From positions 5,361,501 through 5,425,500 of the forward strand of contig NW_024881313.1 of the NCBI RefSeq assembly GCF_018691265.1: 64,000 nt of DNA. Reading direction: 5' to 3'. How positions within the stretch are numbered: the stretch's first letter is position 1; every line of letters begins with the position of its first letter. The notes under the pieces were generated by a model. It was not told where the DNA came from and did not search any database. It was given only the letters and a program-made list of their open reading frames with translations. The position numbers were made by a program, and so were the translations under genes. Source of the stretch: Tyto alba (lineage: Eukaryota; Chordata; Aves; Strigiformes; Tytonidae). Below are positions 53,701-64,000 of this stretch, one piece after another.

Positions 53701-56700
53701 CAAAACCAACCTGTAATTTCATGCCTCAGTTTTTATATTTAAAACTAAAAATTTTTGCATTTTTGCATTTTTGCAAAAATTATTACATTTACATAATAGG
53801 TATTAGCATGGAGATCTCTAACTGAGGTCCAGCTCTGAGGTCAGAAATCAAATGTGCGCTTTCTACGTAGGATGGCTAAGCATCTAAATTGTTTGCATCT
53901 GCCATTACCTGTAATTTTGTGTCTGCAATTCAAAATAAGGAGCTTTCCATACGCATTTCAAAATTTGGTTCACACTACTCATTTGTTAGAACCTTCTCTT
54001 TTGAGTATTCAGCTGCACATAATGACACCAAAAACTAGGGCTAGACATGCATGGCCAGTTGATGATACCAGAATAGTACATGAAAGGAAGTGTCTTGTAG
54101 ATGACTGGTCAATAAATCTGCTTGACAATTTAATTGGTATAATTGATAAAATCCATATAACTACTAGGGAGGAAATTAAATTACTTTATACAAATCGGAT
54201 TGGGATTTAGATTAAAATTTTCTGGGTCAATTCTGTTTCATGCAAATTATGTTATGGAAGACCCCCTGGTTTGGAACACATTTATTAAGCTTTCTCATAA
54301 AAAGTGTATTAATTCATGTAGAATGGCATAGCCTAGTATCCCTACACACACTGTACATATGTTTCCCATGTGGTCTTCAAATCTCCACATCTGTATGCAC
54401 AAAAAGGCCACAATAACCACAAGTAGTATTGCTGTTTTATTCTTACATGATCAGATAGTGCCGTAGGAGACACGACAGGTTATAGTAATGCCCTGACGTG
54501 AGGGGTGTTAAAGCACTGTTTGCCTGTAATATTCACAAAGGCCTTTTACCGTATTAATGAGGAGCTTTAGGACTTCATCCAGTCCTGAACTAAACAAGAA
54601 GATGGCTGGAACTGCTGAACGGAGGTCTGCGGCTTGCGTTGTATAGGTAGGAAAACTAAGTAATTACAACAGCTTCTTCCAGCCTTAAAACCTATGGAAG
54701 GAAATACTCTTTTTTTTTTTTTTTTTTTTCTCCTCTTCAAGCTTGATGGAGAACAAAGGAAGAGCTTTTTGTTTCTGGTAAGTAGTAGAAGAGTGGAAGG
54801 ATTTTTGCTGATCCTGTTGTTTCTGTGATGCTGCATCTGGACCTTCTCAGGTCCTGAGGGAGAGGCACGACTGCTTCTGCCAAGTCTCAGAAATCTCTAC
54901 GTATTTCTGATACAGAGGAGTTTAATGGAAGAAGATCAGTTATCCTGGCATGCCGCCTTGGGAGTGCTGGAACACACATTCACAGGAAAGCAGAGACACT
55001 CAGGAAAACCTTGCTTTTAAATGGGAGGGGTGGACAAAGCCTGGAGGCCGCTCCAGTCCCACAGCCTGCCTACGGGAGGGAGATGGTACTGCGGGCACTG
55101 GGAGGGGAAGATGCTTTTCATGGGAACATAACACCATCTACCAATTGTCAAGGAAAAGAAATGGTTGGAGGCCTGCTGCTTGTGTTTACATGACTGCATA
55201 CCAGCTGTACAGTAATATTGTAATAAAAGCTGTTTGGGCAATCATTGTTATGCTGGTGCTGTTTAGCAGCTTGCTTCCAATATTGCATTACAAAAATTAC
55301 ATATTTCATATAATCAGGTCTGTCTCTTACTTAATCATCCTACTCTATATATAAATCTTTAAAATGGACAGGTCTATAAATCACATGCATTTTTCATTTA
55401 CCGTTTACTCTAAGCCAGGCAGTTTCTTATTTTAATTGCCATATGAATAAATCTAATAATCCTTATTCACTTACATCATCTCAAACTTTAAATCTAGTTC
55501 TGACTGAGGTCATAAGTGAAATCAGTATTAAGGGCAAAACTAGCAGCTGTAACAACTATAATAGCTCACCAAATTATGTTAACGGGCTGAAATAACATTA
55601 AAAATGAGGAAGAATTGAATTACATTATTAAAGCATGCTATGCTGAATCAGGCAAACATTTAGCCTAACCAGAGATCCTGAATGTGCATGTACTGAGTTT
55701 ATCATCACACTAGTCCATATGCCCTGGATAAATAAGAAGTAAAGATGCTTCCCCAAATGTATCTATTTATAAACTGCATTTGTATATGGTATTATACAGA
55801 TTATTATTAATGCAATGTATAAATTCTGAACAACTGTCCTCACAGCTAGAGCTGGAAATACACTTCTTGGTCTAGAATGGGCAGTTTTGCTGGTGTTTTA
55901 TCGGGTGTTATTCTGATCCTTTTAAACAGCAGCATAGGAGATTTCATGGAAGAGCTACCAAAATTATTCCTCGCTCTTCCTGAAAAACCCAACAAATGCC
56001 ATTTTGCTGTTAAAGAAAACGATAGAAGGACTGACTCAAGCACTCCATCTGTCTAAGAAATGACTTACAATTTCTATGAAAATTCACACACAAAAGGAAG
56101 TGAAAGATTTCTCTGGTGATACGGGAAACAGTTACACGTCACAGCGGAGGGTCTGAAAACCTTCAGCATTACTCCCAAGCAGCGATGGATTTCAGAGGCT
56201 CTGCTTATAGCAGTCACCTAGGTGTCACAGCGCTTGCCTCTACGTGAAGCTTCCTGCGGCATGTTCTGCAAGAAGTGTCCCTCCAGAGCTCAGACAGAAG
56301 AAATATATTTCACATTCGCACTGCTATTTTTTAATAGTAAGTGGACTTTCAGCTATTGTTATTTACCGTTTGGATCGCTGCAGCCTATAAACAGGAACAA
56401 CATCATTCATTACAACTACTTGTTTCCAGCGCTGATGGGAAGAGCGTCAGGAGCAGGGCAGGATCCTTCCTCTGCTCAGCCCTCCCAGCTTCTGGCAACG
56501 CACAGCACAGGGTCTTCCCTTGCCAGCGGCTGCATCTGGGCCATCATGTTTATCAGCTGTCCCTGGGTCTATTTCCTACGAATTCATCAAGTTCCTTTTT
56601 GAACCCATTTGCACTTTACATCTCCACAATGTCCTCATATGCTGCTTGGGGCAATCTGCTATCTGATCATTTTATTAATAGTCCCTTACATCATATGATC

Positions 56701-56790
56701 TGTCTTATAAGAAACAGTAAAAAAAAGCATTCTTCTCTTTTGCCGTGCTGGCCATACTCCTATAGACCTCTCTCAGTCCAGTCCTTCATG
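44760..56790. other. upstream intergenic region of NFE2L3; no gene recognised
   Basis: About 12 kb. Simple repeats: A-tract 45460-45474, T-tract 45607-45622, AT/AC run 48010-48045, A-tracts 48962-48992 and 49072-49081 followed by (AT)n, T-tract 54711-54730. A TTTTTGCA triplet lies at 53753-53776. The AT-rich segment 55280-55830 may be a conserved non-coding element. Short open frames here show no family resemblance. Confidence 0.5.
53753..53776 (+). repeat. three tandem TTTTTGCA octamers ending in a palindrome
   Basis: TTTTTGCA is repeated three times. The last copy runs into ATTTTTGCAAAAAT, a 14-bp self-complementary sequence. Confidence 0.85.
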
Positions 56791-56799
56791 CAAGATAGT

Positions 56800-57384
56800 T
56801 ATGCTGGTTTTGGCTGGGATAGAGTTGATTTTCTTCATAGTAGCTAGTATGGGGCTGTTTTGGATTTGTGCTGAAGAGAAGTGGTAATACAGAGATGTTT
56901 CAGCTGCTGCTGAGCCGTGCTTGCACAGGCTCAAGGCCTTTCCTGCTCCTCACCCCACCCCACCTGTGAGGAGGCTGGGGGGCACAAAAAATTGGGAGGG
57001 GACACAGCCAGGACAGCTGGCCCCGAGTGACCCAAGGGATACCCCACACCATATGACGTCATGCTGAGCATATAAAGCTGGGGAAGAGGAAGGGAGGGGG
57101 GGACGTTCGGAGCGATGGCGTTTCCCCTCCCAAGCCACCGTCACGCCCGATGGATCCCGGCTGCCCTGGGGAGGGCTGAGCCCCCACCTGCCCGGGGGCA
57201 GTGGGGAATGAATCCCTTGGATTGCTTCACTTGTGCGCGTGGCTTTGGCTTTACCTGTTAAACTGTCTTTATTTCAAACAATGAGTTTTCTCACTTTTAC
57301 CCTTCCAATTCTCTCCCCCATCCCACCTGGGGGGAGTGAGAGGCTGTGTGGGGCTTAGTTGCTGGCTGAGGTTAAACCACACTA
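56800..57384 (+). mobile_element. avian ERV solo LTR, near full length
   Basis: It begins near ctggttttggctgggataga and ends ggctgaggttaaaccac, as in a family of avian retroviral LTRs I know from many bird genomes. Promoter parts are intact: a CRE palindrome TGACGTCA at 57054-57061 and TATAAA at 57071-57076, then ggacgttcggag. No internal viral genes lie beside it. Flanking target duplication is unclear (possible TAGT/TAGT). Confidence 0.8.
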
Positions 57385-58400
57385 GTCCATGCTTCGGAAC
57401 CACCCTCTTAGATGTTTTCACACCTTTCTGCACACAGTACCAGAGGTTTATGCAGTGGCATACTCATGCTTTGTTCCCCATTTGATTTCTAAGAGAATGT
57501 AACGTTTTATTTACCGTTCTGTTCAGGAATGAAAGGCTGCCACCCCACAGGCTCCGCTATACTAGGCTCTCTCTAAAAACATATAATAAATAACACATAT
57601 GACAAACTGCCTCATGGAGGTCCCAGTATAGGATATAAGGAACAAGAGGTGTTAAGAGAGACAGCGCAGCAGGTTGCAAACTGTAATCAGGTGGCTGCAG
57701 GAGGCACAGAAATAAGCATCTTGGTATACACACAAATCTGAACTCTTTGGTAGTACAAATGGCTGCTTTTTATGTGCCTTTATTGGTCAGGTTATACTTC
57801 ATTGGTAATGGGAGAGGTGACTAGCAAGAAGGGGCTGGGAGGATTTTTATGTGACTGCATTCCAGTTTCAGTATAAGCAAGAGTACACGTGGCAGGCTGA
57901 GGAAAGTGGAAGGAAAGAATCACAGTTTTCTCTAACTCAGTGCAAGAGAGTCCCTGATCTTAACGTCTAATGAACCATGTATGCATCCCTCTCAAAATGC
58001 ACCACCCTACGAGCTTCTTGTTTGAATTTGCTTCTTGCCGGCATCGTCACTGGCACCTCCCTGGGGACAGCTGGGGGACCCCCGGGCTGTGACAGAGTTC
58101 AGCACCAGCACAGCGGTGCGGGGGGACGTGGCAGAACCCAAACCGAGTTCAAACCACAAATGTTGACACGTCAGTGCCGACCAATGCAGGCTGTGATACC
58201 TCGTAAGAGATTTTGTAGAATAATTAATTTTTAGAAATAAGGGGCTTTCTGCTGTCACCCAATGTCATGTCTTTACTGGAGGATGGGCCATCTGCCATCT
58301 TTCAGTGCTGGTGACTGAAGTTGCAGTTACTGGAGCATGGACTGGTGAGATCCTGTGTCTAGCAAAGACATGACATCTTCCAGCATGCAGAAAACAGTAA
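57385..58400. other. intergenic, nothing recognised
   Basis: About 1 kb between the solo LTR and the CR1 copy. No coding or repeat structure seen. Confidence 0.5.
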
Positions 58401-58410
58401 CTTTTCTGTT

Positions 58411-58645
58411 ATCACAGAATCATAGATTCAAAGAACAGTTTGGGTTGGAAGGGACCTTAAAGATCATCTAGTTCCAACCCCCCTGCCCCCTTCCCCCAGC
58501 TCAGGGGGCTCCCAGCCCCGTCCAACCTGGCCTTGAACCCTTCCAGGGAGGGGGCACCCACAGCTGCTCTGGGCACCCTGGGCCAGTGTCTCACCACCCT
58601 CACAGGGAAGAATTTCCTGCTAATATCTAATCTAAATCTACATTC
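58411..58645 (-). mobile_element. CR1 LINE 3' end
   Basis: Reverse-complement CR1: atcacagaatcatagattca, tttgggttggaagggacctt, ccaacctggccttgaaccct, ctgctctgggcaccctgggc, ending aatttcctgctaatatctaa. 5'-truncated at almost the same point as the copy at 18525, and of the same subfamily by eye. Confidence 0.93.
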
Positions 58646-58649
58646 TTTC

Positions 58650-59280
58650 AGTTAGGACAATTAAGATATTTGCGAAGCCTCTACCTTAATACAGCATTAA
58701 ATAGTTGCCATAATTTTGTTCATTTTTGACATATCATTATAACTATATTCTCTTACATTTTAAATACATTTCTACATATTAGAAATTAAGAACCTGCAGA
58801 TACTTCCTACTGAATCCCAGTGGAGAGCACCAGATCCTTGTAGATTTTAAACCTGATGAGCAGAACTACATCTGTGTGTACCAATGTGATACAGTAAGCA
58901 TCTGCTGCTCTCTATCAGATGGGACAGTGCCGGCTTCATTAGCAATTCACGACAACCTCGAAGAAAATCATATTAGGCCTTTGTGCTTTCATTATCTCTC
59001 CTATGACTTTAATATTTTCTGTGACTTTGAAGATGCTAACAGCTGTCAAAAATAAATAAGGCATGTTTGAGTTGTCGCCTTTCACTGCAAGAGATCTCCA
59101 AGCGATTAACTAACAGATGTCTTCATGACCCCCTACGTCACCTGCCTATTCTTTCAGTACATTCAATACTTACACATCCAGATATTCTACTCTGGGGATG
59201 TCAGATCCTGTTTCTCTCTGCAAGACAGTTTTAAAACAAAATGCATCACATTGCCCCTATTCCAGGCTGGTCTTGCCCTT
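58650..59280. other. intergenic AT-rich block, possible conserved non-coding element
   Basis: AT-rich and free of recognisable repeats. The stretch near 58970-59090 (gcctttgtgctttcattatc... gctgtcaaaaataaataa) has the look of a conserved enhancer, but this is impression only. Confidence 0.3.
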
Positions 59281-59288
59281 TAAGAATG

Positions 59289-59362
59289 TGTGATGGTTTT
59301 GGCTGGGGTAGAGTTAATTTTCTTCACAGTAGCTAATATGGGGCTGGGGTTAAACCACTACA
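59289..59362 (+). mobile_element. 74-bp internally deleted copy of the avian ERV LTR
   Basis: The first ~50 bp match the start of the LTR at 56800 (gttttggctggggtagagtt, then cacagtagctaatatggggc) and the last ~20 bp match its end (ggctggggttaaaccact). It starts TG and ends CA. The 5-bp sequence GAATG lies directly on both sides (59284-59288 and 59363-59367), a target-site duplication. About 500 bp of the LTR interior, including CRE and TATA, is missing. Confidence 0.85.
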
Positions 59363-60099
59363 GAATGGAGGGAACTTTTGTGCATGAGTATCCTCAGTTT
59401 CAGTAATAAGTTCTTTTTAATGATGGAGTTGGAGAAAAAGTGGTGGTTTTGGGGAGCAGGTGTGGGAGAAGAAGCCCGCAGGGAAAATAAAATCCTTTTT
59501 TGCATCTAGATGTGCTGGTAAGGATTAGTGGTGAGAGCTCCACGAGAAGAGTGGGTTAACCTTTCCTTTTCTTCCAGCTGCCAGAGGGAAAAAAAATAAC
59601 TCAGAGGCTGCTGGGAATTGCAGTTCTCAATTACGACAACATTTAGCAGAGGAATCTGGCAAAAATCCCTGCTGGAAAGGGCACAGTGTTTATATGGAGC
59701 TTCCTCTGCACACAGAAGTGTTTGAGGAAGTCCAAAGTGCTAACTCCTATCCCAAAATGCTGAGAAGCCTCCTCTCTTCTCCCTCTCCTGCAGGCTGCAA
59801 AACCCAGAGCCACTCTTGGCCCCATGCCCCAGGGGTGAAGCTCTCTTTCTTTCCTTTCTTTCTCATTTAATCCATAATCTTAGGAGCAGGGTCCACTCTA
59901 AATTAGGGATCCTGCCTTTCCCCTCCTCCTCCAAGCAGTCCTGCCGGGTACGGGGGATGTCATGACTAAAGTGCCTCAGAGCTGTGTCATGCACTGCCAT
60001 CCACTCGGCACCCCGAGGCCTAAAATCTTCTCCATAGAGTACATGCCTATACACGCCTACATTTTTTTTCAGGGAACCATAAAGACTGTCTTTTTTTTA

Positions 60100-60232
60100 T
60101 TTATTCTTCAGGGGGTTTTTGTGGGTTTTTGTTTCTGTGGGTTTGTTTTGGTTTTTTGTTTGTTTTTTTTTGTTGTTGCTCTTGTTTTGTTGTTTTGGGG
60201 TTTTGTTTTTGGTTTTTTTTTTTTTTTTTTTA
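60100..60232 (+). repeat. T/G-rich (GTTT)n-like tract ending in a T-run
   Basis: About 130 bp of only T and G with few exceptions, then a T-run of about 20 ending near 60231. Its reverse complement is like the A-rich tract at 36868. The phenylalanine/valine-rich translation is a composition artefact. Confidence 0.8.
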
Positions 60233-63103
60233 GTAAAAGCAGAGCACTGGCGTTTCCTTCATTTAACGGTCTTGGTTAAAACATTTGCTCTGAGCAGCCA
60301 TGAATTTCAGACCTTTGTCCACAAAAGAAAGAGATTTTGTCTCCTACCTCTTGGAGAGCACCATCATGACCACCACGTGAACAGAAAGAAACTAAAAGTT
60401 TACGGGGGACCCAGATGCTGTCACCTGGTGATAAGGTCACTCAACGGGGAGGAAGGATTTTTGTGTTCAGGACACGGGTGCTGGTGCTATTCATACTTTC
60501 ATCCAATGCAAAATCCATGACCAGCATGGGAGCTGTGCCTGTTGTGCTGCCTGGTGGCACAGCTTCACGCAGAGAAAGGCTAAACAAACCACCCAGCCCA
60601 GCCAGTATCCTGGTACCCATCTGGCTATAAAAGATGGGAATTTGAACCCCTTTGGACCAAGAAGGGAAATCTTCGGGTTATTTAGGCTGCGTGCAAAAGA
60701 GAGATGACAGCTCCTGCTCTAGCTCAGCCTTGTCGCTGCAGGACTGCGTACACGGACGAGTTGGACTTGGGACATTTTGGCTGCCTGTGAGCTGGGGCAG
60801 GGCAGGAGCTCCAGCCCACGCCGCCCGGGCACCTCTGGGTGCAGGACCGCAGGCACTGCCAGAGATGGACACAGGCAAGTCAGGCAGCCCCACAGTTCAG
60901 AAGCCGCTGCGTGATTTTTCGGAGCCAAGTTTTGGCCTCTGTTGCCTACGGCTTGCCTAAGCCGTCTCTGGGATTTGGATGCCAAGATTTAGTTAAGGAC
61001 GCCAAAGTGAAGGCATCTGAAATCAGAAAGGAGTTGGAAAATCTCAGACCAGTTAAGGCCATGCCATGAGTACGAGCATTTCTCCAGGGAACTGCCAGGA
61101 GGAGGCTTGGGGTGGTGAGGATCCATCCATCTGTGCCTCACCACCCAGGCAGGTTCCATCCTGCACCCCTGGCCTGTCTGGCTTTTCTGTCTTTGGAGCT
61201 TGCAAAGGGTAAATGGGTCAAATTCATCCCCGAGATAACACATACAAGTGATTTAATGCATTATATTTCAACTCAAAAAGGTGAACATCTGCGTTTGAAG
61301 GTATGAGGAATCTGGGGCATTATTCAAGTTTCTCCTAGCACAGTAATTCACATTCAGCACAAATAGGGAAATGATGCACTGCACTGTATAACATCTATGT
61401 CTTAGTGTCAGTGATTAACTTTCTGTAAGCTCTGACATGCTCCTGCATTAATAGGAACAAATGAAATCATAGAGCAGTTGAGCCCAATTAATTACAGAAC
61501 CATGTGGTGCAATTTCAAAATGAAATATATCTGTTGCTCCATTTTTATTTACAAACAGATAAATAAACTCATGTCAAGGTAATGCCTTAATGGTCTGCCA
61601 GTAAAAAAAAAAAAAAAAAAAGCAGCATTGGTAGACAGGTTTACAGGACAAGATCTATGAATGTAATTTCCAAGTTTTTTTCTTGCATTAAAGAGGATGC
61701 TCTGGACTTAAGTGTCTCTCAAATAAAACACTGGGAAATCCCCTCTGGAAGAAGTTGTTAATATTTCTGAACTAGCATACTGTATTGTGCTCTGTACCTT
61801 TAAAACAGTATCTAGCAGTACCTGCCAGTCTTCACTGCCAGAAGATAAGGAACAGTGTTCTGTGGTATACAAACTGCCAACAAAAAAAGGAATAATTAAC
61901 AGTTGATGTGCAAAGTCTTGGTTCTGTTATAAAAAAATGCCTCTCTTCTGCATCCTGCCTCCTTCTGCACTCAAATGCTTAACATACTTTTGGGAGCTGT
62001 ATAAATAAATAATGCTCTTATTTGATGATAATGTTCCAGAAGGAGTAATTTGTAAAGAGGAGAAGTGGCTTCATGATGGTAAATCATAATCTCCCATTCC
62101 ACAATCTCTGTCATGGGTATAATCTATAGTACAAACTACTCTGAGACAGGGGTTAGCTTCTGAATTCAGGTCACTACAGTGTCTAGCCCAAAACACTAGG
62201 TCTGTTTTCTAATTCTACAATACTCCTAATTCCTGAGCTGTGCTGAATGCTGCAGTTCTTGATCAGTACTAGTAGATAAAAGTGTAAGACAACTCTGTGC
62301 AATCCTTTACAAAATTACTGGCTACAAAATTAGCCAGTATTATTAGCTATTCATTGGTTAGTTGTTGTTCAAATAAATTGCACTATTCTAAGTATCAGCA
62401 GAAGCTAGGTGAAATAATTTACATTATTTTTACTGAAAAGGAGGTGAAGCAGAAGGAGAACTGAAAAAGATACATTTTGTAAGGGCAGGGATAAATGTGA
62501 GTAATTAGGGCACATGAAAAATTAAACAAATCACCACACCCAGCATGAAAGTTAACACATTTGTTTTGTATACACAAGTGGGCTGAAATCATCACAAATT
62601 CTTCAAATGGAAGAGCTAATGGCTTTCTTTCAACGTACATATCTCTTTTTTTTAGCTGAAACCGTGCAGGTTTCAGAATCTGAAGATTTTTTTCAGCATA
62701 AATTAAATCATCAGAGCCCATAATCATCTGACGACAGTTTGAATTTGATATACACAAGGGTTTGGATCACAGGCTTCACAGCTTTTCTCTCTTGCCCCTG
62801 TGATGGTCATGTACTTCCCCCCATCCTTGATCCCCTTTCTTTCATATGTTGGATTCAAATAAATGCCCTGTCTTTTCAAGGCTGCCTCATTATTTGGTTG
62901 CTTACATTTCTGCATGGAAGGTCTTTCAACTAGTGCAAGGTGTCCTAACTGACTCCCACTGTCCTAACTGTCCACTCCACTGTCCTCTGGCGTAATTTTG
63001 GCCAGGTCTGTGCAGGAAATTTCTTGGGTCTTCAGCAGTGTAGTAGGTTTGCTTGTTGAGTTTGTGATCTTCTTTCTTTGACAAAAAGGTTCTGTAGATT
63101 GTA

Positions 63104-63142
63104 TGTGTGTGCGTGTGTACATATGTGTGCATATATATATAT
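63104..63142 (+). repeat. (TG)n followed by (AT)n simple repeat
   Basis: Alternating purine-pyrimidine run, interrupted by single changes. Confidence 0.85.
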
Positions 63143-64000
63143 AAAGCTGCTTGTTCATCACTTGCTGAACTGATGTATTCATGAATAAAAAATTATTTTT
63201 GCCAGCACATGCTTTTTATTGGCGTAAATTACATTACCAAAACTCTTTTAATGGGGATGAGGCATAGCCCTCACCTAATTCTCGCCTAATGCTCTCTTTG
63301 TCTTTCCTCCTCTCCTTGAGTCCTATGTACTCTCAAGCAACATTTTGCACTTGGATCAGCCACCCCTTCATTAAGATAATTCCTTCTTTGCTTTCAAAAC
63401 TTTCTTCAGATGTCTTCCTTCCACTTAGACTTCTCTCGGTGTGCCCTCTGGCACTATCTGCAACCACCTCTTTCTTCACTTGATCTTTTTGTTCTTATCC
63501 TCTGTTTTTGGATTAAATTATCTTCTTCTTGGGGCAGGGATCTGGCTTCCTATGTCTTTATGAAGGGATGTTTTCATGTCCGGGAATGCAGAACTAGGAG
63601 AATACAAGCCGAGAAGAAAATGTTTTCAAATTCTATTCTGAAATTTCAGCTGTAATTTTGCTGTTGGGTAGGCAAACTGAAACCACCATTTAAAACCTAC
63701 TAGTGTAATCTCCGGAAACAAAAAACCCCCTCGAGCTCAGCAATTAGAAAATGGAAGAAAGTTGCTTTCCACAAATGTGTTACGATTTGCAAAGATCTAG
63801 ATACAGGAATGAATAGCTAATTCACACGTATTAACATTTAAGAGCCAAATCTACTAAACACAGCCCTGACTTGAAAGAAATCTAAGAATAGGAGGCATGT
63901 CAATTACTGTAATCCTTAAATTATGCATACCTTTCAAAATCTTCTATCAATGTCTCAGGGTTTTCTTCATAGGTGGTTTCTGCACTTCCTCCACAAAGCA

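Larger units (their letters stand above)
59368..64000. other. intergenic, no gene recognised
   Basis: It contains the T/G tract at 60100-60232, an A-tract at 61603-61621 and a (TG)n/(AT)n run at 63104-63142. The AT-rich block at about 61430-61600 contains AATTAATTA-like homeodomain cores and may be a conserved enhancer. No exon with splice sites and frame was found to the right edge. Confidence 0.5.

Noticed and set aside
53854..54210. 118-codon open frame with a protein-like second half
   Set aside because: No recognisable family, no splice or promoter support and AT-rich composition; likely chance.
60100..60520. Phenylalanine/valine-rich open frames resembling a membrane protein
   Set aside because: Translation of a T/G simple repeat; hydrophobicity is a composition effect.
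44760..64000. Search for miR-148a, which lies upstream of NFE2L3 in mammals
   Set aside because: The mature sequence core TCAGTGCACTACAG was not found on either strand; it probably lies beyond the right edge.

Overview
The window is nuclear genomic DNA from a bird. Genes have introns with GT-AG boundaries. The repeats are CR1 retrotransposon 3' ends of avian type and avian endogenous-retrovirus LTRs. Three neighbouring genes are recognisable, in the order and orientation known from the vertebrate NFE2L3 - HNRNPA2B1 - CBX3 block (human 7p15). No bacterial or phage feature is present. Everything was read by eye, and exon borders come from splice consensus plus reading-frame continuity.

Layout. 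1-6042 holds the 5' part of CBX3 (HP1 gamma), minus strand: the ATG exon at 5992-6042 and the first chromodomain exon at 2029-2171. The remaining exons lie beyond the left edge. An avian LTR covers about 1-712 inside a CBX3 intron. About 6690-9350 and 9600-10580 are two CpG-rich blocks. They form the shared divergent promoter of CBX3 and HNRNPA2B1, the region known in mammals as the A2UCOE ubiquitous chromatin-opening element. The first block contains a decayed tandem repeat of about 53 bp that no known gene feature explains.

8019-20170 is HNRNPA2B1, plus strand. Nine exons from 13594 to 19510 encode all but the extreme N-terminus of an A2-type protein. The last intron lies in the 3'UTR, and the 3'UTR itself is strongly conserved. 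20170-28930 is the convergent intergenic space, or alternative 3'UTR, between HNRNPA2B1 and NFE2L3. 28931-44527 is NFE2L3 (NRF3), a CNC-bZIP transcription factor on the minus strand. It has three well-supported coding exons and a probable tiny first coding exon inside a CpG island near 44.5 kb. 44.9-64.0 kb shows no gene. It holds two copies of one avian LTR family (one nearly complete, one reduced to 74 bp), a CR1 copy, simple repeats and some AT-rich stretches that may be conserved non-coding elements.

The genes are not an operon and do not act as one system. CBX3 reads H3K9 methylation, HNRNPA2B1 binds RNA, and NFE2L3 is a stress and proteostasis transcription factor. The linkage that matters is the CBX3/HNRNPA2B1 shared promoter. 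I saw nothing amounting to a new multi-gene system. The most unusual items are the 53-bp array in the promoter region, a perfect 28-bp palindrome in a CBX3 intron, the short predicted N-terminus and altered degron of NFE2L3, and a 74-bp remnant LTR that still has its target-site duplication.
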